DNA of 64,000 nucleotides from Cryptomeria japonica. Its lineage: Eukaryota > Streptophyta > Pinopsida > Cupressales > Cupressaceae. Below are positions 10,450 to 22,404 of the stretch, piece by piece. The notes beneath the pieces were generated by a model, which did no database searches, had not been told where the DNA came from, and saw only the letters and a list, made by a program, of their open reading frames with translations. The DNA lies in the NCBI RefSeq assembly GCF_030272615.1, contig NC_081411.1, positions 828,434,897 to 828,498,896 on the forward strand, given 5' to 3'. Every line of letters starts with the position of its first letter. Positions within the stretch are counted from its first letter, which is position 1. The translations under genes were made by a program, and so were the position numbers.

Positions 10450-11620
10450 AGAAGAATTTATCACCTTAAGATTAACTCTAATTAATCTCTAGTTAAAATC
10501 TAACCCTAACCTTGATTTCACTCTAATCATATTTTAAACTAACATTGACCTTGACCCTAATCCTAATTAAATTTATAATCTTAAATATAATTAAAATCTC
10601 ATATTTTAACTCTTAGTAAACCCCAACCCAAATTGAAAACTAACCTTAAACTTACCTAATTAAACCCTAAGCCTAACTTAATAATTTTCCCTAATTGGTC
10701 TCTAAACTTACCTTAATCATAACCCTAATTAAACTTAAATCCTAATCCTAACTAAACCCTAACCCTAATGATAATGAAACTATAATCATAATTTAACCCT
10801 AACTCAAAGATTCCTCCTATAACTCTTAACCTCAAATTTAACTTTAATTAAACCCTATCCCAAACCTTAACCATAATTCAATTCTAATCCTAATCATATC
10901 TCTAATTCTTTTTCTAACCCTAGCCCCAAATCCAATTCTAACTTTAACCATAATCATAACTCAATAGATAATATTAACCTTATACCTAACTCTAATTAAA
11001 CCCTGATCATAATTCTAATTGAATGTTGACTCTACTTTAACTCCAACCCTAACCATAACCTTAACCCTTATTTAACCCTAACCCTAACCTAATCTTTAAC
11101 CTTACCTTATTTGAATTCTAACCATAATTTAATCATAACCCTAGAAATGGAATATTTATATTCTAACATAAATTGAACCTTAATCTTAAATTTAATTAAA
11201 CCTCAGTGTTTAAGCCTTTACTAAACCCTAACCCAAATTGCAAACTAACCTTAACCCAACCTTAACCCTAGCTCAATACTTTCCCCTAATTTAATTGTAA
11301 CTTAACCTTAACCCTAATTGATCATATAACTCTAATTGAATCCTAATCTTAACCCTAACCATATGTGAATTATAATTATAATTTAACCCTAACTCTAAGA
11401 TTTCTCCTATAACTCTACTTTAACCCTAACCCGAATTAGTAACCATAACTGCACCCCAAAATAGCGCTAGGCAAATTGAACATTAACCTCAACTTTAACC
11501 CTAATTGAACTGTAACCCTAATTTTAACTATAATTTAATCCTAAACCCTATCACTAATTCTAATTCTACCTATAATCTGACCCTAACTGTAACCCTAATC
11601 CTAATCCTAATTGAATGTTT
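10450..11620. repeat. Degenerate telomere-like AACCCTAA tract
   Basis: Variants of the plant telomere unit CCCTAAA (AACCCTAA, ACCCTAACC, TAACCTTAACC and similar) recur through more than 1.1 kb, mixed with ATT-rich spacers. It is too divergent to be a true telomere and has no open frame of interest. It starts about 25 bp inside the hairpin end of the Helitron-like element. Confidence 0.75.
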
Positions 11621-11621
11621 C

Positions 11622-13380
11622 TCATTTGCCTTTCTTATATTAATTAAAAACTATATTTATTAATGTTCAATTACCTCCAAAACTATATTTTAAAATGTAT
11701 TACCTCCAAAACTATATTTATTAATGTTCAATTTCTCATTTGCCTTTCTTATATTAATTAAAAACTATATTTATTAATGTTCAATTACCTCCAAAATTGA
11801 CATTTCCCTTTGTTTAACACATCCATTTTAATTTTAAAATGTATTACTTTCTTCACATTTAACATTGTATTCATTTAGAAGGTTTATTATGGATAAGAAT
11901 TTTATATAGGTTTAATGGAAACATTAAAATAATTAAAATCAGGATTAATTTTGGAATGTACTAATTTTTTTTATGTTTTACATTATGTTCATTTTCATAA
12001 CATTGTTATGATAATAATTCTATATAGGTTTAGTGGAAAGAATGAAAAAATCAAAATAAGAATTAATTTTAGAATATACTAATTTCATCACATTTTATTG
12101 TGTTTATTCTTCAAATTGATAGTTTCCTTTGTTTAACATATCCATATTAATTTTATACATTATGCTCATTTTAGTAAGTTTTTTGTTGATAAGAATTCTA
12201 TATAGGTTTAATCCAAACAATGAAAAAATAAAAATAGGAATTAATCTTGTAATGTACTAATTTCATCTTATGTTTTTTTTGTGTTTATTTTAGTAGGTTT
12301 ATTGTTGATAGATTTTTGTATAGATTTAATCAAACCAAGTTTCCATAAATTATGTTTTTTGTGAAGAATAATTTTATAAAAGTTTAAGTAAAACATAGGA
12401 AAAAAATAGAATGAGGATTTCAAGAGTTTTTAGAGATTAGAGTTTTTCCAAAGCAAATTTCAGATGAATTTTTAACCCTAATCATAATTGCACCCCAAAT
12501 TAACTCTAAACAAATTGAACACTAATTGACCTATAAGCCCCACTTTAACCATTATTTAATCCTTAACCCTATCTCTAATTTTAATTTTAACCCTAACTCT
12601 AATTTTAATTCTAACCCTAACCCTAATTTTAATTTTATCTCTAAGCATAATATAACCCTACCCATAATTCTATTTATTGCACTAACTATAACCCTAATTG
12701 AATATGAACTTTAAGTCTAACCCCAATTAAATCCTAATCCTAATCTTCATCGAATGTTGTTCATTTACCTTTCTTCTATGGTTTGTTACTAAATTTATTA
12801 ATGTTCAATTACCTTGAAAATTGATATTTTCCTTTGTGGAACACATCCATATTAATTTTAGAATGTATTAATTTCTTCACATTTTACATTGTGGTCATTT
12901 AGAAGGTTTATTGTGGATAAGAATTCTATATTGGTTTAATGAAAACATTAAAATAATTAAATGAGGACTAATTCTAGAATCTACTAATTTTTTTTATGTT
13001 TTACATATTATTCATTTTAGTAAGTTTGTTGTTGATAAGAATTCTATATAGGTTTAATCAAAACAATGAAAAAAATAAAAATAAGAATTAATTTTAGAAT
13101 GCACTAATTTCAACTTATATTTTATTGTGCTTATTTTAGCAGGTTTTCTACTGATATCCTAAAATTAGAATTATATATAGATTTAATGCAAACAATCAAA
13201 TCTGTTTTATTGTCTTTAGTTTAGCAAGTTTTTTGTCAATAAGATTTTTATATAGGTTTAATCAAAACACTAAAACAGTCAAGAGGAGGATTAATTTAGA
13301 ATGTATTAATTTATTCCTTTTACATTTAGAATGTATTAATTTACTCACCGTTTGCATTGTTCATTTTAATAGGTTTGTTG
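11622..13380. repeat. Duplicated AT-rich repeat block, ~120-bp units
   Basis: A phrase like TTCATTTTAGTAGGTTTATTG followed by GATAAGAATTCTATATAGG and TTTAAT recurs about seven or eight times with drift (for example 11863, 11989, 12167, 12284, 12897, 13010, 13215). Two larger copies, each with a telomere-like lead-in (11410-11620 and 12466-12760), stand about 1.0-1.1 kb apart, so a kilobase-sized tandem duplication happened first. Near 11622-11795 a 60-bp segment with TTCTTATATTAATTAAAAAC is also directly repeated. No coding signal is seen. Confidence 0.7.
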
Positions 13381-14340
13381 TGAAGAAGAATGGTTGTAAA
13401 CCCAAATGCCCACAGTACATGGAACCTGTATTTGGCAGGTTGCAAGCTATTGAATCCTCCAGCTTATGCATCCAAAAACAAATCAATGGTAGACTAGAGA
13501 GAAGGAAATTTTGCAGAACTAAAATGGATCTTATCTCAGAAAATGTATCTCTGCAAAAGCATTCGAATGATTGTATCTTCTTCCACCTCTCAATAGTTAC
13601 TAAAACTAGTTGTAGGTCCACAACTGTCTTTCCATTTGGCAGTGATAGAGGCTGTACAATTGTTCTATTTCAGAATGCTACATTCACTCTATTGTTGGAC
13701 AAAGGCCCTGGCCATACTTGATCAAATTGACACAGATTAAACACATAAAATCTGAGAGATATCTCATATTATGTAAGCACATATATATAACCATACACTT
13801 AAATAATAAAAACTTTTTTTAATCCATGGAGCTGACAAAGCGTCCATTTTTCTACAGAGCTACGACTACAATTTCGAAAAAAATATAAGATTGAAATACA
13901 ACAATGGTACCTATGTGCGATGTGTTTCTGATGTGTAAGAGTTGGCAGAAGATTATGCTTCCCTTGGCATGTTACCAGGGGAATGTGGAAACCTGCAAAA
14001 CAAAACCTCATCAACAATCCTTCAATTAAAAGGCTTATAGAAGTATTAACACCAACTTTTAAATGCATGCATGACCTGCTAATTTTAAATGCATGCATGA
14101 CCTGCTAATTCTTCCAATCCCTTGCACATAATGAATGGATGAGATTCTTGCTCGAGAAGACAATGGGTGATTATTTGCATGTTATTGCTATCCTGAAGAA
14201 ATGGAGATTTTTTCTTGCAGAGAATATCAATTTGCAGCTCTTGAAATTGAGATGTCATGCCCATATATAAGGTTATTGTTTCCTCCATTAGATGCCTGAT
14301 CTCATTTATTGTTTGCAAGTCGCCACTCTTCCCCTACCCT
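13361..14340 (-). other. Complex non-repeat segment, possible captured gene piece
   Basis: Base composition is less AT-rich than the flanking repeats and moderate open frames exist on the minus strand. One at 14085-14318 includes EETITLYMGMTSQFQELQ; others lie at 13799-14098 and 13361-13621. None matches a family I recognise, and frames on both strands are open, so I assign no function. A 26-bp unit (TTTAAATGCATGCATGACC followed by TGCTAAT) is directly repeated at 14058-14109. The position near the 5' end of a Helitron-like element makes gene-fragment capture a reasonable guess. Confidence 0.35.
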
Positions 14341-14630
14341 TCTTGGCATTAGATTCTATTTAGGGCAACATATGTTCGATTTGCTCATTCCACATGGTAC
14401 TCCATGTCATAACGGTTTTGTAAGAGTAAATGGTTTTGCAATTCTTTATTCATCGCTAGGTTCTACCAAACATCCAAACGTTTCATGATTTTGCCAAATG
14501 GAGTACTACCTTGCCGCCACTGCCAACTATCTTGTTAGGTTTTGGAAGACCTGCATGCAAACGTCAAAATTTTTTTAAAGTGAAATTTTGTTGACGGACA
14601 GCATCGATGCCATTGTAGATTGCCTCTCGA

Positions 14631-17600
14631 TGAAAATAATAGTAATTCATCTCGTCATGCATTTACATGTACTTATAATGTTTCTCAACCACTTGAGTGG
14701 ATTATTGATTCTGCTGCATCTCAACATTTTACCTCTCATAAAGAATGTTTTGAATCTTTGCATCCTAATACTTCTAATATCCCTGTTCAATTAGCTAATA
14801 ATCATAGTTGCAAAGTTGAAGCTATTGGTGATGTGAATGTTCCTAATGGGAAATTACATGATGTTCTTTATGTTCCTGAATTAAAATCAAATTTGATTTC
14901 AGTTCCTAAACTTTGTCAAGATTATAAGATTAAATTTTATAGGGGCATATGTTATATCATTGATCCAAACACTAATCATGTTATTGCTACTGCTAAAATG
15001 GATAGTGATAACTTATTCAAGTTCTATGAATTTGCTCCTCCAAAGTATTCTTTGCTTACTACTGTTGATTTTACTATATGGCATGAAAGACTTGGCCATC
15101 TCAATTATGATTATATTTCATTGATGCAAAAAGCAAATATGGTTGATGGATTGCCTAGTATTGTTCCTTCTCAAATTGTTTGCAATGGTTGCATGAATGG
15201 TGAGATGCATAGGGAACCCTTTCCTCATGGTCAATCTTGGAGGGCATATACTAAATTGCATTTAGTTCATAGTGATCTCTTGGGTCCCATGGAGAATCCC
15301 TCCATCCAAGGTTCAAGGTATGCACTTACCTTTGTTGATGATTTTTCAAGGAGAACATGGATATATTTCCTTCATAGTAAGGATCAAGTGCTTGATGTGT
15401 TTACTGAATTTCATATGTTTGTAGAAAGGCAATCTGGTTCTAAAATTAAGATTCTTCATACTGACAATGGAAGAGAATATGTCAATAATGCATTTAATGC
15501 TTATTTAAAATCTTTTGGAATTAAACATGAGCTTACCATTCCTTATACACCACAACAAAATGGTGTGGCAGAACGGAAGCATAGGACAATTGTTGAAATG
15601 ACTAGATGTTTATTGCATGCAAAAAATATGGATTACAAGTTTTGGGTTGAAGCTATGGCTTGTGCCACTTATTTAATTAATAGAACACCTATCAAAGCCT
15701 TAAAGGATAAAACTCCTGAAGAAGCTTGGTCTGGTAGAAAGCCCAATTTGCAGAATTTAAGAATTTTTGGTTCCGTAGCTTATGTTCACAAACCTAAGGA
15801 GAAAAGGAAAAAATTAGATGCTAAATCTTCTCCTTTTATTTTTGTTGGTTATGATGAAAATACAAAAGGTTATAGAGTTTACAATCCTATTACTAACAAG
15901 GTAAAAGTTGCAAGAGATGTTTGTATTGCAGAAAAAGGCATTCATGATTGTTCTAAAGTGGAGGATGACGAACTTTCTCAAAGCAAAGTTGTGCTTGTGG
16001 AGGACCAACCTCCTTCTCTTAACCCTACTACCAATGCATCTCTTTCTATTCCTTCTAGTGATAGTGATGATGATAATAATAACTCTACTCCTCATGACTC
16101 TTCTTCTAGTGATGAATCCATTACTTCTAAAAGAAGACCTAAATGGTTTAAATCTTTAATTCAAGATAGTGATGAATACTTAGCTAGAATGGATAGACTT
16201 CAAGCTAGAAGAGTTAATTATTGTAATTATTCTTTAATGACTACTATTATGAATTCTAATGATCCTAAAATATTTGATCAAGCTAAAAATCAACCACATT
16301 GGCAAAAAGCAATGAAGGAAGAATATGATACTCTAATTTCTAACCAAACTTGGGATTTAGTTCCCTTGCCTCATGGTAAAAATCTTGTTTCTTGCAAGTG
16401 GCTTTATAAAACTAAATTGAATGCTAATAATCAAGTTAGTAAATTTAAAGCTAGATTAGTTGCTAAAGGTTTTTCTCAAATTGAAGGCTTAGATTATACT
16501 GAAACTTTTGCTCCTGTTGCTAAAATGCCTACAATTAAACTTGTGCTTGCTTTAGCTTCTAGAATGAATTGGCCTATTCACCAAATGGATGTTAAAAGTG
16601 CTTTTCTTAATGGTGATTTACATGAGGAAATTTATATGTCTCAACCTCCTGGTTTTATTAAAGAAGGTAATGCACACTTAGTTTGTAAATTAAAGAAATC
16701 AATTTATGGATTAAAGCAATCTCCTAGGGAGTGGTATTCAAAGATTAATGCATTCTTTCTTTCTCAAGGCTTTATTAGAAGTAAAAATGATCCTAACTTG
16801 TATATTGAACATAGTGAAGATGATATTATCATTATTATCTTGTATGTAGATGATTTGATTCTTACTTCAAGTTCCAATACTTTGATTTCTGATATTAAGT
16901 TTCAACTTAATCAAAAATTTCAAATGACTGATTTAGGTCTTTTACATTATTTCTTAGGAATGCAAATTTGGCAAACCTCTAAAGGAATTTTCTTATCTCA
17001 AAGTAAATATGCTCAAGATCTCATAGATAAGTTTAAAATGAATGATGCTCATCATGTTTCAATTCCTATTGAATTAGGCACTAGTTAATGCTTGATATGC
17101 AAACTCCTCTTGTTGATCCTACTTTGTATAGACAATTAGTTGGAAGTTTGAATTATTTAACTCTTACTAGGCCAGATATTGCTTATAGTGTTGGTTTGGT
17201 TTCAAGATTCATGTCTAAACCTCAACAAACACACTTTAAAGTTGCTAAAAGAATTTTAAGATATATTAAAGGAACTATTAATGTAGGTTTGTTTTATGAT
17301 GCAAATTCTGATTTTACTTTAAAAGGTTTTACTGATCCGATCTAGGTGGAGATCCCAATGATGGGAAATCTACTTGTGGTTATTGTTTTTTTGTTGGTTC
17401 TGGAGCAATTTCTTGGAATAGTAAAAAGCAACAATCTACCTCTCTTGGATCCACTGAAGCTGAGTACAAAGGATGCACTAATGCTTCAAAAGAAGTCTTG
17501 TGGCTTAGAAGACTACTTGAAGATTTGGGTCTACCTCAACACGAACCAACTCAATTGTATTGTGACAACCAAAGTGCCATTGCCTTGGATAAAAATCCAG

Positions 17601-17815
17601 TTTTCCATGCAAGGACAAAACACATTTCTCCACACCACTTTATTAGAGAACAAATTGAAGACAAGCAAGTTTCACTCCTCTATTGCAAGGGGGAAGACCA
17701 AGTTGCAGATATTTTGACCAAGCCACTTTGTAAAGAAAAGTTCCAATTTCATTGTAAAAATCTTGGCTTGCATCCCATTGAAGGGTTTGATGTAAACTCC
17801 CCAAGTAAAGCTTAA
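14631..17815 (+). pseudogene. Copia protease-integrase-RT-RNase H, two frame breaks
   Basis: Copia Pol matures the particle, copies RNA to DNA and integrates it. Order is the copia one. The protease has active-site DSAAS (Asp at 14707; the usual form is DSGA). The integrase zinc finger has WHERLGHLN with CNGCMNGE. The integrase core is an intact DDX35E triad (Asp 15274, Asp 15463, Glu 15571). RT has KARLVAKGF, MDVKSAFLNGDL, YGLKQSPREWY and YVDD (16843-16854). A TAA at 17086-17088 and a shift move the frame into PLVDPTLYRQLVGSLNYL (17088-17343). A second shift near 17340 leads to RNase H, with STEAEYKG, YCDNQSAIALD and ARTKHI, ending at 17815. Apart from these two breaks it reads well. Confidence 0.95.
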
Positions 17816-17822
17816 GGGGGGG
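17814..17822 (+). other. Polypurine tract of copia element
   Basis: AAGGGGGGG lies directly before the TG of the 3' LTR and directly after the RNase H stop, the normal plus-strand primer position. Confidence 0.9.
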
Positions 17823-18443
<621 letters not shown>

Positions 18444-18448
18444 ATAAT
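18444..18448. repeat. Target site duplication ATAAT, right copy
   Basis: Exact repeat of 7234-7238. Confidence 0.95.
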
Positions 18449-18638
18449 ATTCTGACAAAGTTTTCTTCTTTTGGATCTAATTCATCATCAAAATTTAACC
18501 CACCTTCCTTCTTAGATGCCTTGTAGAGGAATCCTTCCTTGAGGATTTGTCATTGGCAAATCTCATATTAAAAGCAGTTAGAGATCTATGTAACTCATCC
18601 AAAGTTAAGTTGTTCATATTTTAGCTTCTTTTACAATC
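18449..18638 (-). pseudogene. Old Ty1/copia gag, middle piece
   Basis: The minus strand reads NMNNLTLDELHRSLTAF then FANDKSSRKD and a short acidic stretch to NFVRI, a typical copia Gag (UBN2) segment. On the left it continues in frame into 7233-6960 across the copia insertion. On the right it continues in frame into 29374 onward across the LTR element at 18639-29373. It therefore bridges two independent insertion sites only 190 bp apart. Confidence 0.8.
18634..18638. repeat. Target site duplication (CAATC), left copy
   Basis: CAATC precedes the TG of the LTR at 18639; the right counterpart is GAGTC (29374-29378), with 3 of 5 bases equal. The old gag frame runs through at exactly this spacing, which supports a decayed 5-bp duplication. 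Confidence 0.5.
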
Positions 18639-20285
18639 TGTAGACACCTAAAACTGCCACAACTAATTAAATGGATTTTATTCATTTAATCATCATTAAT
18701 TCTTCCAATTAATTAAATTAAGATTTAATTAATATCCCTATTCTTCTAATCGCCTATTAATTAAATTAAGATTTAATTAATATACCCTTCTTCTATCTAA
18801 GCCATTTAATTAAATTCACATTTAATTAAATACCACCCCCCCTTCTATCCATTTTAACTAAATTCACATTTAATTAAAAATGTCAATTTATTCCCTTTCC
18901 CATTTTAATTAAATCTACATTTAATTAAAATCTCCTTTGCATCTAAATAAATCCAAATTTATTTGTAAATCCACCCCACTTGCAAAATCCTACAAATACA
19001 AATTGCATCCTCTTTTGGCTAAATTAAAACTTTTTAATTTACTAAAATCCCTATTTTCCCTCACCCACTTGCCAAATGCTACATTTCCCACTTGCCCTCC
19101 TAATTTCTTCTAGAATCCCTCTAATCCTCCATTAATTAACCTAATTCTCCTCATCATGTCCAATCCCTAAATTTGGGGAGTCACTTCCCCAAATTTGGAG
19201 AAAGTCTTCAAAATGCATTTAAAACCTTCTCCTTTCAACAAGGTAACTTGTTGAATACCCCCAAATTTGTAAGGCTCTTACAATTTTGTCCCCTAGACCA
19301 CTAGTGGTTTTCCTCTTGGAGCAAGTTAGCCTCCAAAGTCTTCAAAAGGCATTTAATGCCTCTTACAAGCCCACACTCCTAACCCATGATGGTTGTCCAC
19401 TTGACCATCCTTTATCCTTGCACAAGAGTTTACCTCTTGGACAATTGCCTTCTTCCTTGGATAAAAGCACTATCCAATGATGTCACCCCTTGAAGCTTTC
19501 CCTAATGCTCAATTAGTATCTAATTATTGTTTAGCATCTCTCAAGCCCTCTCAAGATGACATTTTTCAACTTGGGATTGGATTGAATCCCTCATATGGAT
19601 TGATAACTTTCAATCCTAGCTCTTGTTGAGATTGCTCAATCTCAACCATCCATTTCTCTATTTTCTCTATTAATAGAGCCCATTTCCTCATTCTTAGGAT
19701 CCAATTTTTTTATCCATTCACTTATATTGCATACAATCTATAGTCTAATTGTGTTGTGTAGGTTATCAAGGAGCTCAATCCCCATCACCAAGCATTTAGG
19801 CCATTTTAATTGCATTATAGCTTAGTTTGTTTATACATGTTAGAATATCTTGCTAACTTAATCCATATCATTTCCATAGAATTCTCATATCTCATCCTCA
19901 TATTATCTTAATTAGTTAATTTAATCTTTCAATTTGGAACTCATTTCATATCTTCATCTTACATCTTGCATCTTTATCCATCATCTCATCTTAGCTAGGA
20001 TCTTAGTTGTAGTCATTTTGATCCTAGAATCATCATTCCTAACTCTTTCTCTAGGTTTTCATCTTGAGGATCAAGTTCTCTTCCAAGTGAGGGTCACCTT
20101 GAATCTTAGATATCTTTAGAGATAGAGGAGTATGGGACGGGCTTAGCAATCTTGAGATTTCTTGGACTAACAACTAGTTTAGTTTGTATTTTTGTTCTCT
20201 TGATTTCACTAACGTAATGTCTCATGTGTGTGTGAGATTTGTATTTTCTTGTAGGTGCAGGCATCCCCCACATTTTAACCACACA
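18639..20285 (+). repeat. 5' LTR of type-1 element
   Basis: It matches 27763-29373 along nearly its whole length, with small indels. Early sequence is built of TTAATTAAATTAAG-like units. The TATA region reads TATTAATAG (19668-19676), a changed form of TATAAATAG in the 3' copy. The sequence near the right end includes GTGCAGGCATCCCCCA. Confidence 0.92.
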
Positions 20286-20310
20286 TTAATTGGCACCCAC
20301 CATGGGGCCA
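20286..20310 (+). other. Primer-site-like sequence of type-1 element
   Basis: TTAATTGGCACCCACCATGG follows the LTR end. TGGCACCCACC is the likely primer site by position; I cannot assign the tRNA with confidence. Confidence 0.5.
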
Positions 20311-20359
20311 AACCCCTAAAATCCACATTTTTCTAACAAATTTTCCACGGGATTCACAC

Positions 20360-20620
20360 AAATTCGTATGAGTGTTTCTGTCCAGTTGTACGGGAACCTA
20401 CCATTTGTCGTATGGGCCTGTGAAGAAACTCGTATGAGTTTATGATTAAAACAAAGAGTTGTTTTCTATTTAATTTTGTCTTTTGTCTCTTTTCTAAGCT
20501 CGTACGAGCTAGTATTTGAACTCGGACGAGTAAACTATTTTCTCGTACGAGAAAACTGTTTTGTCGTATGGGCCTGTAGGAATTGTCGTACGCGATAGTG
20601 AGAAACCTCGTACGAGTTTC
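20360..20620 (+). repeat. CTCGTACGAG palindromes in the leader
   Basis: The self-complementary decamer CTCGTACGAG occurs at 20499-20508, 20542-20551 and 20607-20616. Near-copies are CTCGTATGAG (20429-20438) and CTCGGACGAG (20521-20530), and GTCGTATGGGCCTGT occurs twice between them. Such spaced palindromes just after the primer site could act in RNA dimerisation; that is inference. Confidence 0.65.
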
Positions 20621-22404
20621 TACTTTAACAAAGGAAAATTTGTAATAGAGATTTTAAAATAGGCTTGGAGAAGCCTCCCATGTGATTCTTGATTGTTCTA
20701 ACTTATGTTTTCTTGTAGGTCTAATATTTGATACAAGGTTGAAGAAGTTAAAGTAGGATTTGAATCTAATTTTTCTAACTTTTGCAAGGTTGGATAAAAT
20801 TAACTCATTTTCCTTTTAAGATAAAAAGAATCTCATTAAGTTTCGATTGGTGAAAGAATATCACATTTCAATTTGGGGGTTTTAAAAGAATCAAATTTGC
20901 AAGGTTAAAAAGAACAACAACTTCACATTTTCCTTCTTGCAAGTTAGGTTCACACTTCAAATTTTGGGGCTATAAAAAGAACAACAACAATCCACATTTC
21001 ATTTTGCAAAGAGATTTCCATCTCAAAGCAACGTGCATTATTTTAAGTTGACTAGAATTTCATTTCCTAGATTAAACAAACAAATTGCTTTGTGGAACTA
21101 AAAAGAACACCATGCTTGTTGGAGCAACATCTCCAAATAGGTCTTACCCAATCATTTCTTTGAAAAGGATAAAAAGAACATTATTTTCCTTGTCTCGAAA
21201 GTGGTAGGTATATGCTCTCCCCTTAATTGGGTGACCAAAAAACCAAACCACTCTTTTATGCTTTCTTTGACTTCAAGAAATTAAATCCTTTAGAAGGCCT
21301 GCCCTCCCGAGTTTCCCTTAGGGCACCATTAAGGTCGATGAGAGGGGAACGACTTTATCACCAAGTGTTCCAACCCACTATAATCAAATGTGGAGGCTAA
21401 CAAAAGTCCCCTCTAACGGTTTTGCTCAGTGATTAGCCTTCCCCCAGTATCTTTAAGATATGTAAAGCCTTTGTTCTAAAGGTTGGGAAGCCTCCCAAGG
21501 GATTTTATCATTGAAGACCAAACGAAAGCCTGATTACAAACCGTAGCAATAGAGACTTTGAGCCGAGTCAGTTGCCAAACATTGGCAATATCATAGTGCA
21601 AGAGTGGGGAAGAATCCGCCCCCAAGATCACTCACCCTATATCTCCCAAGATAACTATCCAATTGTGAAGCAATTCACTTTAGGTTAATTTCTAGAAAAA
21701 GGCAAAAAAAATGGGCGCCCTCTAGGGGGTGACAAGGCTGTTTGAGTTGACGAAGTATCAAGACTAGTGGGCTATGATATTGCCAATGACATTTGAATAA
21801 AGAGTCTATCTGATGTGTCTTTTGTTGTAAATCAAACCAGTGCAAACATCGGGGATTTGAAAACATCGTCACAAAAACATACACTCAATGTTTAGCATAG
21901 GGATAATCATTATCTTCATGTGTGCTATGTACTCTTGTCACAAATGCTAAAACATCTTGCAAAAATATCAATCAACCAAATAAAAAATCAGTTCAAACAA
22001 AGGAATCATAAAGTGGAGAAGATTTCCAAATCCAACAAAGCATCTATTGAGGTGGTTATCAACATTTCAGATATCTTTAGGCAGGACTTTCATCCAACAA
22101 GATTAGGGGAGTATCAAACCAAGTGATCAAGAGTTTATCATCCAACTATCTCAACGACAATAGTACCTAGCTAGGTATTCAAGTTAATAAAATCAAGTTT
22201 CCATATCGAGAGACTTTATCCATATCATTTGGCATGCTTTGTCATAGGGGCCTATCAAACAAACCCTCTATTCGACTTAGTAAGCTTGAGTATCTGAAAC
22301 AAAGTATCCATCAAGTCAACAACATCAACCTATCCAAAATGAAACTTTGATCACTGATGTGACCATCCCTTGTCACTTGAAAAGAAGAAGCTTATTCAAA
22401 GGAA
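20621..22404 (+). other. Type-1 element interior, no gene seen
   Basis: No recognisable coding sequence. Phrases such as TAAAAAGAACA recur between 20820 and 21185. The stretch at about 21290-21440 resembles 53580-53660 of the type-2 element (GAGAGGGGAACGACTT-like phrase), so it is shared element backbone. Confidence 0.5.

Larger units (their letters stand above)
10394..14630 (-). mobile_element. Helitron-like insertion splitting gag from protease
   Basis: The insertion lies between an A (10393) and a T (14631) of the copia coding sequence. On the minus strand it starts TC (complement of 14629-14630) and ends CTAG (complement of 10394-10397). A hairpin with an 11-bp stem and one mismatch lies 6 nt from that end. 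There is no TSD. These are the hallmarks of plant Helitrons (5'-TC, CTRR-3', subterminal hairpin, A^T target). Removing exactly this interval puts gag and protease back in one frame. No Rep/helicase is present, so it is non-autonomous. It carries telomere-like and roughly 120-bp repeats, plus a more complex segment at about 13360-14340 near its 5' end, where such elements often hold captured gene pieces. Confidence 0.8.

Noticed and set aside
12526-12714. Asn/Pro-rich small frame
   Set aside because: Translation of telomere-like AACCCTAATTTTAA repeats.
13233-13721. 162-codon plus-strand frame in the Helitron-like element
   Set aside because: Its first third lies in the ~120-bp AT-rich repeats, and the complementary strand is equally open; not supported as a gene.
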